Positions 1 to 11,275 of a stretch of 64,000 nucleotides of DNA are shown here, one piece after another (position 1 is the stretch's first letter; each line of letters opens with the position of its first letter). The DNA comes from Magicicada septendecula (taxonomy: Eukaryota > Arthropoda > Insecta > Hemiptera > Cicadidae). Location: positions 384,419,910-384,483,909 of the forward strand of contig CM068372.1 in the NCBI GenBank assembly GCA_034769895.1, read 5' to 3'. Position numbers and translations under genes: made by a program. The notes below the pieces were generated by a model, which saw only the letters and a program-made list of their open reading frames with translations, was not told where the DNA came from and made no database searches.

Positions 1-1925
1 AACAAACTGAATTCTGTGTATCCCCTTTATTAAAAGCTGTTATTTAGTTTACTTAATTTTATATTTTGCATTCAAATTATATTTAGTTTTTACAGACACG
101 ACCTTTCCTTAGCTCCTACAACCCCCTCCATCTTCACACCCCGTACATGTTCGGATACACGCCCTAAACAGATGTTCACCACCCTTACATCCTCTGTTTA
201 GTTGTTCACTTATCTCTTTGACAATGGCTTAAGAAGTTGAAACAGCTGTCAGAGTTAAATAAAAACTGTGAAACGTACCAAGAGTTTATATGTTTTTAAA
301 AACCTTTGTATTAATATATTTCACCAAGTGCCCGACGAGTCATCAATTAATATCGTAATAAGTAATTGTAAAAATAAAAAGAATTACAATATTTGCAAAT
401 TAGTAAAATAAAGTTAGAATTTCCTCAATAATGGCAATCACATGATACGTGGTAAACAACGTACGTATTTGCAGTCTTTAAAAAAACTATTACGCACAAG
501 CCAGACCATATTAATGAGTTTTATCTTTTTCGTCCACCCTTTTCTTTACAGAGTTATTTATGTCATGATTCCTGTAGTCCAATATGACTGTGTTTTGAAC
601 ATCTGCCTTTCCTTCAGTTTCTTAAATCTAATAAATGAAAAAGGAGATGTTAAAAATTTATTGTACATAAAATATAACGCACTTTAAGACGAACTGTAAG
701 TTGTCTAGGACTTCTTTTTGACAACATCTTTAAAGTAAAATACAAAGGAATAATGTATCTGGATACATCAAAATATCTTTAGAATAATGATTTATTTTTA
801 CAAGATTTTCTTAAACCTAACCGAACCTAAAATAAAAATTTAAAATTACAATGATTCCTAATAACACCAGATTTATTATCTTTAATTTGAATGATAATTA
901 ATCAAGGTAGACTATTTTGAAGTCAGTGTTTTTCCACATTGTTTCAACCCCCATGCTTTGCGTTGGTTTACTTAGAAAGTTTGAGATGCAAAGAATGTAT
1001 AAAATGTATTTATAAAGTTGTATGGAAAAATCCTGAATTTTACAGTATTCCTGAGGAAAATGTTGTTAGGAGTTGTTAGTAGCCTACTAAGTGTTAGTAC
1101 TGTTCGTTCTAAAGAGTAAGCAAGTTCTACAGTTCAAGGAACTTACTAGTTACTATTTATTTAATACGCATCTATACGGTGTCCCAAACCGTGTGCCACC
1201 TTAAAAAAGGACTTAGAAGATCCTTACTCTCGCAGCGCACTCACAACCTGCCCGGCCCGGCCAGGCACTACTCGGGTGGTTCAGGTATAAGTACACGGTC
1301 CATTTCAAAACTATAAAAATTTTTAATTTAACTGATAATCCAAACTAAGCTATAATTTTTGTAATCTCCTTGAAATTGTGAGAGAAATGAGTCGAAACAA
1401 CACATAATCGCGATAAATATGAGTGTTTTAGGGATTTCTAAAGCAAAGAATTGGAGTTCTTAATCAAGATTTTATTATAAAGTAATAAGTATGTTAGTGA
1501 TATCTTGAAGATTATAAACAAAAATTTATTCAAAATTTACATCAATGGTGCAAAATTACGTCGGTAATATGAAAATTTGTATTTGTTTCTACAATAACAA
1601 TTGCTTTCTTGTATGCAATATTAATAAAAAATTATACTTAGTTGCACATCTAAAATATATCACAATCACGTCGTGTTTGATGCCATTTTTTTTAATTTTA
1701 TGGAATTACAAATATGCTAAGCTCGTTTGTTAAAAAATTCATATTATAAATGTTGCAGTTACGTAGTGGACGCCCCAGTATATGATTCACACTCCAGGCC
1801 AGCTGCGTTTGTGTGTGTGTGTGTGTGTGTGATAGTAGGGGTTTCCTAATCAGGTGCCATGCGACTTGGAACGCCGTGTTGTATGAACCTGTTGAAATTG
1901 TTTCACTTACAATGTGATGTTACAG
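1..1925. other. Intronic DNA upstream of the protease exon
   Basis: AT-rich sequence with no credible coding region. The short ORFs here have no recognisable domain. It holds a GC-richer patch at about 1180-1280 and a (GT)n tract at about 1809-1831, just before the splice acceptor. By inference it is intron upstream of the exon at 1926. The upstream exons of the protease lie outside the window. Confidence 0.5.
1809..1831. repeat. (GT)n microsatellite
   Basis: About eleven GT/TG units, about 95 bases upstream of the protease exon acceptor. Confidence 0.9.
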
Positions 1926-2073
1926 AATGTGGCAGGTGGGGTAACGGAACTGCGACGCCGTGGATGGCGCAGCTGCTGCTCAGTCAACACGACGGGGAGA
2001 CTGCCTACTGCCGCGGGTCCGTTATCAACGACCACTACGTACTGACCGCGGCCCACTGCGTCGTCTACTACGA
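1926..2073 (+). CDS. Trypsin-like serine protease, exon with catalytic His
   Basis: Internal exon of an S1-family (chymotrypsin fold) serine protease, probably secreted, which cleaves peptide bonds with a His-Asp-Ser triad. A consensus acceptor (ttacag) ends at 1925 and the donor GTAAGT starts at 2074. The frame reads CGRWGNGTATPWMAQL, then YCRGSVINDHYVLTAAHC; His of TAAHC is at 2054-2056. The exon ends two bases into a codon (GA), and the exon at 62555 completes it. The region normally holding the activation cleavage motif R-IVGG is shortened to R-WGNGTATPW, so the usual Ile-Val N-terminus is not visible. An ATG at 1859 in the same frame lies upstream of the acceptor and is probably not the start. 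The gene could be a clip-domain or digestive protease; nothing here decides. Confidence 0.85.
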
Positions 2074-2254
2074 GTAAGTACACACACGCGCGCGCACGCG
2101 ATAGTAACTTTCTTCGTAAGTACAGTACCGTATCTTCCATCTTCTTTGTGCTTTGCCGTTTCTGTTTAATTTTGCATGTTTAGTTACATATTTTGGAAAT
2201 TATTCAGAACAACAAATACTCTTGCAGCAATGAAATAAAAGGCTCGCATCGTAC

Positions 2255-2629
2255 GTGGCAACAGGTGTTATTACTCCTATGGAAAGACTTTTCAAATCCA
2301 GGATGTTAAGCAAACTGACTATATACAAAAGTCATATACGAACGGCAGTAACATACCCATGCGAAGACTGGACATTAACCAGCACAGACGAACAACGTCT
2401 AAGAATATTTGAACGAAAAAGTTTGCGAAAAATCTTTGGCCCTCTACAAACTGAAGATGGCTATTGGAGAATTCGAATGAAACATGAAGTGGGCATGGTT
2501 CATTCTCTTGGAAAGAGAAGAGTTGGGCGACCGAGAATCTCATGGCTGAGAAATTTAAGGACCTGGTTTGGCATGAATACAACTGACTTATTCCGTGCAG
2601 CAGTGCAGAAAGTTAAAATATCTGTATGA
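2255..2629 (+). pseudogene. Non-LTR retrotransposon ORF2 C-terminal fragment
   Basis: The translation carries the hallmark tail of arthropod LINE reverse transcriptases: a degenerate TYPCEDWTLTSTDEQ block, then RLRIFERKSLRKIFGP and EDGYWRIRMKHE, followed by a C-terminal KRRVGRPRISWL block. The catalytic RT core (YADD region) is absent, so this is a 5'-truncated dead copy. A stop ends it at 2629. The clade (RTE- or Jockey-like) cannot be fixed from the tail alone. Confidence 0.75.
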
Positions 2630-2669
2630 TATCCAACATACGAAACGGATAGGAACTATCAGAAGAAGA

Positions 2670-2961
2670 TGAACTGGACCAACTGATTCAGGGCCAGGGA
2701 CATAGACCGATTTGTTAAGAGTAGGAGGATTGAATGTCTAGGCCAAGTAAGACGAATGGATGACATAAGAACGGCTAAGAGAATTGCAGATTGCAGTCCG
2801 GTAGGAAGAAGAATTAGAGGCAGACACAGAAAGAGATGGTTGGATGACGTGGAGGATGATTTGGGATGTATGAACTTGAGGTGATGGAGACGGATGTGTA
2901 ATGAGAGAGCGGAATGGAAGAAAGTCATTGAGCAGACTAAAACCCACGCTGGGTTGTAACG
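2670..2961 (+). pseudogene. Non-LTR retrotransposon 3' end, second family
   Basis: Reading the + strand gives RRIECLGQVRRMDD, then GRRIRGRHRKRWLDDVEDDL, an internal TGA, and RRMCNERAEWKKVIEQTKTH. This is the typical LINE ORF2 C-terminus in the order H/GQ-R-MDD, GR-RKRWLDDVE, R-AEWKK. It follows the fragment at 2255-2629 but is a separate, partly overlapping module of the same kind of protein, so it is a different insertion or a rearranged copy. It is dead, with at least one in-frame stop. Confidence 0.7.
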
Positions 2962-2989
2962 CCAGTAAAAGGAAATGAATTATGTTATT

Positions 2990-3176
2990 GAAGCCTTCTT
3001 CCGGTATGGATCGCGTCAAAAATATCTTGTATAACAACGTTTCACTCATATTACAGTGAGTATCCTCAGGATATTACAACGAGTGACTCGGACCCGAGGA
3101 TACTCATTGCAATATGAGTGAAATGTTGTCACGTCAAAGACATTTTTGACGCGGTCCACACCGGAAGAAGACTTCA
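2990..3176. mobile_element. Palindromic MITE / foldback element
   Basis: Two arms of roughly 75-85 bp are near reverse complements. The left arm (about 2990-3065) starts gaagccttcttccgg and the right arm (about 3092-3176) ends ccggaagaagacttcac, with a spacer of about 25 bp. Both arms share the cgcgtcaaaaat, tttcactcatatt and gagtatcctc blocks. No coding capacity. The size and structure suggest a small non-autonomous foldback or MITE; no target duplication is certain. Confidence 0.75.
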
Positions 3177-3636
3177 CAAACATAATGGACGCCGACCGCG
3201 GAAGCCTCTACGTGAGAATAAAGGGAAGGAAGTTACGTATTTGGGACAGTGACGATCATCGTCTTGACACCATAAAGCTACAACTAGACACGATTTTTAA
3301 CTTAACATTATTCTATTAGTCGTTGTCGTTGTTTCTCTCCAATCCGAGGCTTTCTTAAAGGTTCCGTGGTATGGTATTTTTTCCGGGGGTAGGTTACCGG
3401 CCCAACCCAACCCCTAACATGGAGGACCAGAGATTTTTCTGTTAACGTTCCCTTCCCTTAGCCGATAGGTCCCAGTTTTCTGGTGCCGCGAACTCGCCAT
3501 TCACATTACGTGCTCAGGGGCTACGCGACTGTTCGTCTTCGAGAACGTGAGAGTAGGATTTGTGGGTAGAGCTGAGCTCCCTTTCGGTAACCTCTAACTC
3601 TTTCGTAAGAAACAGTCGGCGTTTCTCAGAGTTTTA
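3177..3636. other. Gene-free spacer, moderately GC-rich
   Basis: No coding region recognised. It may be upstream sequence of the LINE copy whose ORF end begins near 3637, but I see no conserved RT motif. Confidence 0.4.
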
Positions 3637-4059
3637 GTGTTGTATAGTATATCAATAATAAGACCCATCCTAACCTACGGCTGCAAAACGTGTATCCTGA
3701 ACTCCAAAGCAGCAAACACTCTCGATATCATTGAAAGAAAAATATTACGAAGAATCCTGGGACCAGATAATGACGTACACGGCAGGAGAATAAGATATAA
3801 CTTTGAATTCTATCAAGTGTATAAAGAACCACCGCTAACGCAATACATAAAACTACAGCGTCGAAGAATACCACGAAAACTATTGAATACCAGAATCCAC
3901 GGAAAAAGACTAGTGGGAAGACCGAGGAGAAGACTGGAGGACGCGGTGGATGAGGATACAAAAGAAATACTGAAAGTGTGTTCCTGGAGGAGGATGGCTG
4001 GCGACAGAAGAGAATGGAGGGAAAAGTTGAAGGAGGCCAGGGCCCAACAAAGGCTGTAG
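3637..4059 (+). pseudogene. Non-LTR retrotransposon ORF2 C-terminus with AG tail
   Basis: The open frame reads IIRPILTYGCKTCIL, IIERKILRRILGP, GRRIRYNFE, then GKRLVGRPRRRLEDAV and MAGDRREWREKLKEARA up to a TAG stop at 4057-4059. This is the complete C-terminal region of an insect LINE reverse transcriptase lacking the catalytic core. The natural stop is followed within about 10 bases by an (AG)n tract, as expected for a LINE 3' tail that expanded into a microsatellite. It is 5'-truncated and so inactive. Confidence 0.8.
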
Positions 4060-4063
4060 TGCC

Positions 4064-4066
<3 letters not shown>

Positions 4067-4109
<43 letters not shown>
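4067..4109. repeat. (AG)n microsatellite at a LINE 3' end
   Basis: Pure AG run directly after the 3' end of the LINE fragment; probably seeded by its tail. Confidence 0.9.
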
Positions 4110-4114
<5 letters not shown>

Positions 4115-4769
4115 CTATTAAATAACGCAAGAAAATATGCACATAGTGGTCTGAAATAGGAAATGGCTAGACGTTATTCAAGTTATCGTACCATCTTGAA
4201 AGACAAGCGCGTCCTCAAGGTCGTAATGCAGGATGAAAAAAAGTAGGTCGTACGTTAGAAAAAAAAAAGTAGGACGATCTAAATTGAACACTCAGGTCTC
4301 GATGCGCAGTAGACAAACACCTCGTTTGGAGGATAACATAATATTCATACACTTCGCACATGCGCAGAACTGTTTTGTTCAGTGTTTCATATGTGTGACA
4401 GAGAGGGAAGTAATATGGATGTGAAACAGTGAACGTTATAGCGTCATATCCCCTCTCTTATCTCTACTTAGATATACTTAGCTATACTTGAAAGTGGGGG
4501 TAATTCATGCATTGAGTCGTCGCAGATTACTGTTCAGGAAAGGCTGGCGCGCCTGTAACTGACGCACGCATCTCTAGAAAGAAGATACACTTATAAGAAG
4601 GTAGACGTACTCTAGAAAGAAGATATTGAAATTAATTTCTAGACGTACGATAATAACAGAAAAACGGCGTCGGTAATTCTGAAGTTTTTCATGTATGTTT
4701 CTGAACTTTCCTTTTATAATGCCGGCTTTAATTTAGAAGGAAATGGAAATCAGGCACAGATTTTATTAA
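4110..4769. other. Gene-free AT-rich spacer
   Basis: No recognisable coding or repeat structure apart from two similar pieces with tctagaaagaaga near 4573 and 4610. Confidence 0.4.
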
Positions 4770-5110
4770 CCACCTTTATTCTCATCATCATCAAAGGTGC
4801 CTCTACAACCCTTGTTGTGTCGTGGCCTGCTCCAAGAGTCGATTCCATTCGTCTCTATTGCATGCCTTGGCTTTCCAGTTTCTTATGTTCAGCTTTCCAA
4901 GGTCCTCCTCTATCTGGTCTTTGAATCTACTTCGGGTCTTCAACTTTTTCTACTACACATTGGTTTCTGGTTTAAATATGTTTGGTAGGCTGTCCTTCCT
5001 CCATTCTCTCTATGTGTCCAACCCACCTTAGCCTGTGTAATTTGATTAGCCTGACAATGTCCGCCTCTTTGTAAAGATGGTATAGTACATGATTATAGCG
5101 CCTGCACCAC
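4770..5110 (-). pseudogene. Antisense LINE 3' fragment
   Basis: On the minus strand the sequence reads WCRRYNHVLYHLYKEADIVR, then LRWVGHIERMEEGQPTK and further LINE-tail-like residues (GGPWKAEHKKLE), interrupted by stops and frame changes. The WVGHIERM block is diagnostic of the C-terminal region of many insect non-LTR retrotransposons. Only a decayed tail remains. Confidence 0.65.
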
Positions 5111-6995
5111 ATTCCATTTTATTGTATTCCTCTAAATATTGTAGCATGACAGATAAGCCCATAAAAATGAATGGTAAAATGATCATAAAAATAAAATAAT
5201 AACATTGTTAAATCCGAGAAAGCAAAATATATAAATTAATTAAGAACCACTGTGGAGTACAATAATAGATTAAAATAAACGTTCATGTAAAACCAATGTG
5301 AAAATGAGTGATGAATCATCAACATTAATTTAAAAACTAAATATGAAGAAAAGGTAATACCCAGGTAGGATAGGAGTAGGTAAGGAAGAAACCCAGAAAA
5401 TGACTAAACCCACAACAAAAAAAGAAAATATGTTGTAAGAAACAAGAAGAGTAGGTGAGGAAGAAACACAAAACCTGATGACACCCACAAGAAGATGAAG
5501 GAATAATTTTATAAGAAACAAGGAGAACAGAAGGGGTCAATGAAGAAACAAGAACAAGACAGCATCCACAAGAAGAAGGGGTGCTCTTATAAAAAAACCA
5601 AACCCCAAAATAAATATAATAATAATAAATAAAAGTATAACAAAATATGGAAGGTAGAAACCACATGTAAAATAGATGTAAGCCAAAAAGTGAATAGAGT
5701 AAGAATTGAAAGTCAACCAATGTGAGATAATAATATAATACCAAAAAACAAATCTTCATTATATTCTATAAATAAACTTCTTGATTTTAGTAGAACTATA
5801 TATCTATTTAGAAATAAAATCAAGGAATAAAAAGAGAATCAGTGCAAGTTTTAGTGTTATAAAAAATAAACATTATGTTTCAATATTGAAGTTCACAAAC
5901 TAAGTAGATGGTGAAATATTACAACTTTAAAGTGCTTTAATTTGTGTTCATGAATAATGTAAATAAAGTATTATCATGACCGATAATACATGTGTTTTTT
6001 AGATAACTGCCACTCTTTTAAATAACATTCATTAGAATTACTAAAATAAAACTAGAGCAGGCCATAATAAAAGTGAAATGACAAAATATCATTACCCCAA
6101 TAACAAAAAGAAACAGATAAAAACTGATATTTGAACCTAGTTTAAGAAATAGAATAAAATTATAATAATTATATTTTGTTTATATAGAATAAGGTATTAG
6201 AAATAAGCAAGTTTAAAAATGTCAAAACAACATCATTTATTAATAATATATTTATTATGTTAATCATTGAGTATTAAATGTCTGATTTGGAAAGACAAAT
6301 GTTAATTTGAATTAGGTGTTAGGTATTAATAGTATGAACCATATACTAATTGTTATTTTGTTTACAATAAGAAAATGTTAATTTATGTCACAATAGCAAT
6401 GAAAGTCAGAGAGGGTATAAATCAATATGTATTATTTAAAAAACTTTGTATGTAAAAACTATTAAAAATCTAGGCCAAATGTTAAAAAACTAAACAGCAT
6501 CAAATTTGATGAAATAAGTACAGAAAAACAATTAAACTGAAGGAATTTATGTAAAGTAAATCAGTAATAAAGTCATGTAATTGGAAATATAAGTAAGGAA
6601 GATTTTGTAAAATTATAGCCAGAGTTATTGTTAAAAATGGAAATGTAAAAACTCAAAATTTAGAGAGGGGAGCCATATATTACTGTATAATATTTAAAAC
6701 ATAACCAATTAATCTAATTGCAAGAAATTAAGGAAAGATAAACCTTTTATTACAATGTGAGATTTAATATAATCATTAATATAACTTGTAAAATGGCATC
6801 ATTTGGAAGACAAGGACAGGAAGTGATTTTAAAACTTACAATTACGGAATGAAGTAAAAAATACCATTTTAGATCAAAAACTTAATAAAACTACATTATT
6901 TGGTATCAAATTAAGCAGAATGAACTGAAGAAGAAGATTAAGTATTTACTAGTTAATAAATTTGAAGAATAACGAAAATATAATTAGTTATATAA
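5111..6995. other. A-rich, purine-biased non-coding stretch
   Basis: The + strand is very A-rich with few C residues. Between about 5365 and 5590 it has three degenerate tandem units of about 80 bp containing gaagaaac and acccacaa blocks. It abuts the LTR that starts at 6996 and resembles in style the A-rich region 3' of the Gypsy pol at 13991-15420. By inference it may be the 3' untranslated part of a related retroelement, but I could not align it. Confidence 0.45.
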
Positions 6996-8214
6996 TGTAA
7001 CTTTCTCACATGCACAGGATGCAAATAGATTTGGAACAAAGTATTGAATAAGATTGGTTTGGCTAAGACTTTAGCCGAAGACGAAGGAAGTAAATTAGTT
7101 GATTGTTAGACGTTGAATGATACACTCGATACGAGCTCTTAGTAAATCTTAACCTAACTGCTAATACGGTAATGGCGAACGTTTTATAAGCCTAAAGTTA
7201 AAAACGAGAGTTTCGGTAAAAACACATTTTTAAACGGAAACCCAGTGAAATAAATATCTACAGACATTCAATTAATACTACACAGAACGTAACACCAGTG
7301 AATATAACATTTAAACAATTAAAACAGTAAAAACACTTCACCACACAAAAGTCCAAGTATCGGCCTAACAGACAAAAGTGAAATTGACTTATTACTACAC
7401 TATTTTTCAAAGTACAACACTAAAACTGAACCAGAGACACTCCACCAACACAAGAAGGAAGAATTGCAGCCACAAGGACGAAAATTCAGAGGGAAAGCAT
7501 CTTTTATTGAACTTTGAAACAGCGAGGTTAGACCGTCTTGCAACCGTACACGAGGAGCAGCCATCATTGATTACCCACAATACAACGCAACACAGCCTTT
7601 ACTACTGAATGGTTTGAAATCTGCTCACTTACCATTATATATTAACTATCATATCTGTATTTTAATCTTTAAGGTGATATATTTGTAATGTTATACTTTA
7701 TAAACTTAACCCTATTTCTCTGACTTTACCTAAAATAACTGCTAAAAGAATCCTTACATAAATAATTGTACGAATTAACGATACCCTGAGAATCGATTTA
7801 TATATCGATAAAGAGTCGAAATAATAAATAATTGTTAATAAAATTTCTTATATATTACATAATTGAACATTTTTTCATTCCTAAAATATAATTAACTTAA
7901 TAAGCAAATTTAATAGAGATAACTACCAGAATCTCACCACCCTGAAGGAAGATAACCTCCAAATAAGAAAAATACACAAATCGATTGTTACTGGAGACAA
8001 TTCTATCAACTGGCGAGGATTTTAAGAATATAGAAAAGGCATTAAAATAATAAAAACAAATAACAAATGTTTCGGAACACGACAGAACATAATTAATTAA
8101 TTGATTTTAATTAATTATAAATAAAAAAAAATTTATAAACAACAAAACTTTTTTTACACAAACATAAATTAACAAATTTATATATTTGTATTTGAAACAG
8201 TAAGAAACATTACA
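6996..8214 (+). repeat. 5' LTR of the Gypsy element
   Basis: Begins TGTAAC and ends CATTACA, so the ends form the short inverted repeat TGTAA/TTACA. It is about 1.22 kb, close in size to the LTR of the unrelated array at 52-60 kb. The end is fixed by the primer-binding site three bases downstream. The start is inferred from the terminal inverted repeat only, because no second LTR is available for comparison. Confidence 0.6.
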
Positions 8215-8217
8215 AAT

Positions 8218-8235
8218 TGGCGACCAACTGAGGGG
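8218..8235 (+). other. Primer-binding site
   Basis: TGGCGACCAACTGAGGGG lies three bases after the LTR end. It begins TGG, complementary to a tRNA CCA end; TGGCGACC-type sites are usual in insect Gypsy elements. The tRNA itself was not identified. Confidence 0.7.
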
Positions 8236-8322
8236 CTTTAATTAGCAATTGACAGGCCACTACAATTTGCCCAGTCCCTAATTGGAGCTTGGCAGCAGCT
8301 ATAAGGTTGGAGAAAAGGGAAA

Positions 8323-10608
8323 ATGCAACGACGAGCAACGTCAAAGAAACGGGCGGCGCAGACCGAAAAAGAAATTGGAATCAATATGGAAGACAAAAAG
8401 GCAACACCGGTAGAAGACGTGGAAAGGTTACCCCTAAGGGAACCTAAACAACCCGCACCACCAGAGGAACAACCTGAAATGCCCACACAGACAGGGGAAG
8501 TCAATGTCCGGGAGGAACGGTTAGAACAACCCGAGACACCATCACGAACGGAGAATGGGAATCTACAAGAGATGATCAGGATAATGATGGAGAAAATGGA
8601 CGAGAACAGGAAGGAAGACAACCAGTCCCTGAGTAAGAAAATTTATGAAACAAATAAGAAGATGGAGGAAAACAGCAAGAAGATGGAGAAGGAAATGGAT
8701 ACTACAAAAGAAGAAAATAGTAAGAAATAAAGGAAGACAAACAGTCCTTGAAGGAAGATTTGAGGGAAATAAATAAAAATATAGAATCATCAAAAGAAGA
8801 ATTGGGAGAATTAAGTAAGAAAATTGATGAAACAAATAAGAAGATGGAAGAAGAAATGGGGAAGAAGTTAGAAGAATTGAAGGAAGACAACCAGTTGTAA
8901 AGGAAGAATTCTAATCAACCAAGGAATAATTCAAATCAACTAAGGAAGAATTGATTAACAAAATTGAGAATACCAATAAGAGAATTGAAGAAAACAGTAA
9001 GAAGATGGAAGAGAAGATGGGGAAGAAGTTGGAAGAATTGAGAGAGGATAACCAAATATTGAGAGAAGAATTAAGGGAGGTTAACCAAGAAAACCTGGAC
9101 AAGCTAGACGAAAGGATGGAGTTGTTAAGAGAAGAAATGAGCAAGGAACTCAACGATAATAAGAAATCCATAAATAAAAAATTGGAAGAAGAAACCATGA
9201 TAATGGACCAACAAATCAGGGAAATTGACGGAAAATGTAACCAAACCGAAAGAGAAGTACAAGAATTCAAGGAAGTGGTAAACATCAAGTTTACGAATAT
9301 TGAAGAGCATAGTCGCAGGAAAGTGGAAGAACAACGGAAGGAAACTCAGGAAGAACTCGGGAGAGTTCGGAGCCAAGTCGCGGAACGGTGTGACGGGATG
9401 GAAGAGGCTATGACAATATCACGGGTCAGGTACGGCAGAGCCAAGAAGAAATGGAAGTCTTGAGGAATCGACCCACTAGTTTTACCGGGATACCCATCAA
9501 TGAAAACCGGGAATGGCTGAACTTCCGGCAATACAAGAGGAAACCCATGGAGTTCCTGGCCAGGATAGAAGAATATTTTGCCAAGCATAGAGGGAGTCGA
9601 TGGAATAATAACCGAGAAATATTGGACGAGTCATTCAGGGAGATGACAGATAACTGGTGGATGGCGAACCGTAGCGAGATTGCGGACTACCAACAGTTCA
9701 GGAACCTCTTTAAGGCTAAGTACTGGTCAGAAACAACTCAGAACCTGATAAGAGATAATATTTGCCACGGACGATACAGGGCCCAACTAGGCAGCACCAT
9801 GACAGCCTATTTCCTAGGGAAGGTGTGCCTGGCAAAACACCTAGAACCGGCAATACCCGAAGAATGTCTAGTGAACAAGCTATCTTATCACTACGACGAG
9901 GATATTATCAGAGCGAGGAGAGGTAGCCAGATTAAAACAGTGCAGGCCATGACCGAGTTACTGGAAAGCTACGAAAACGAAGAATACTACCGTCAAAGTA
10001 GGAGAAGGAATGATAGACCAAAGGTGAGGAGTAACCAGTATTCCAGTAACGGTAATGACTATCCAGGAAACCGCAACCAGCAAAATAATTACAACGGCAA
10101 CAATAACCCGCCGAACAATAACAATAACTTTAACGGCAACCAGAACAGTAATAGGAATAACAACCAATACCCGAATAACCGTAATAATTATTATCAACCC
10201 CCTAACAATCCATATAGTCAGAGAAACCCCTACCCCGGTAATAACGAACGGTATTACCAAAACAATAGGAATTACAATAATAACTATAATAATAATAATA
10301 ATAGAGTTTCCCGTCCGCGAGTTAATTTTATAAGAGCCGAAGATCGAGGGCCGAGAAGATACAACCGTCAACGGAGGAATAGTTTCCACGATGGAGATCG
10401 CCGACGAAGAAGCGAAGAACGGGACGGACCGAGGTATGAACAAAGAAGGAGTACCAGCCTGGAGGATCCTGGGCGACAGCAAAACAGAGAACTAACATTC
10501 GAACAGGATACAGAGCGGCAGGAACCGACGCAAGGTTTCCAAAACGACGCCTCGGTCAATCCGAGTGCCAACGATGACAACAATAATTTAAACGGGAGGA
10601 GGCAGTGA
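8323..10608 (+). pseudogene. gag: Gypsy gag (coiled coil, capsid, Asn-rich tail), frameshifted
   Basis: Gag packages the element RNA into virus-like particles in the cytoplasm. The region opens at 8323 (MQRRATSKKRAAQ), is stopped at 8728, resumes in another frame at 8951-9463 and returns to the first frame at 9451-10608, so at least two frameshifts break it. The N-terminal part is a long Lys/Glu-rich coiled coil with repeats such as ENSKKMEE. The 9451-10608 part holds a capsid-like domain (REWLNFRQYKRKPMEFLARI) and then a tail of about 120 residues dominated by Asn, Tyr, Pro and Arg. No CCHC zinc knuckle is visible; the Asn/Arg-rich tail probably does the nucleic-acid binding. Confidence 0.75.
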
Positions 10609-11272
10609 TAAACTATCACCACCCGTTACTGCTCCTATCTCCTGGGTATAAAAACGAGTTGCAAGAGGCAACCGAATTGAAAAGCATCACCATCATAAGT
10701 AACAACTACTTAAAGAACATAAGAACGGAACTATTGGAGGAAAACGAAACGAGCCTCGATAGTCAAAAGAATGAAATATTGTATATAACAGCGGAAGTAG
10801 AAGGAATCCCCGCGAAAATCATGATTGGTACCGGTGCGAATATCTCAATTATAAATGTAATCGAACTGGAAAGAATCCAGAAAGAGTGTGGTAAAACTTT
10901 GCCTATGTTACCAGTAAATAATATTGTCTTAAAGGTGCAACTGGCCACCAGAACAAAACTATTCGAAAACAAGTTTCCGTCAATGTCATTAGCCGTGGTA
11001 TAGCTTTGGATATGGAATTTTTGATCGCCACCGGATTCCCATTCAATATATTGGTAGGTTGCGATATTTTAAGAAGGTACTCCGCCATTATCGACCTTAA
11101 CCAAGAAAAAGTATCACTATTTCCAGACGGAATAACGTGGACAGCAGATTTGGTAGGAGACGCGAATATACTTCCCAGTACAATACACCAACAACTTCGT
11201 AAGGTAAATTTTGTAGAGAACAGCTCCCTTCATAAACCAATAATATATAATAATGGAGAAGAGGTTTTATGA
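10605..11272 (+). pseudogene. pro: Gypsy aspartic protease region, inactivated
   Basis: The retropepsin-like segment reads YITAEVEGIPAKIMIGTGAN. The catalytic D-T/S-G triad appears as G-T-G (GGT in place of GAT), so the active-site Asp is lost. A frameshift near 10990 moves the continuation into the frame starting near 11006, where PFNILVGCDILRRYSAIIDL is the conserved ILG-D-type end of the domain. A TGA at 11270-11272 then separates it from the RT frame. It would process Gag-Pol in an active relative; here it is dead. Confidence 0.75.
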
Positions 11273-11275
11273 TCA

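Noticed and set aside
442-687. 81-aa + strand ORF
   Set aside because: No known domain, no splice or codon signal, within AT-rich intronic DNA.
5337-5759. 140-aa minus-strand ORF rich in Phe/Tyr/Leu that looks like membrane segments
   Set aside because: Complement of an A-rich tandem repeat; no conserved motif and no neighbours that support a gene.
9958-10482. 174-aa minus-strand ORF rich in Ile/Val
   Set aside because: Shadow of the Asn-rich gag tail on the opposite strand.
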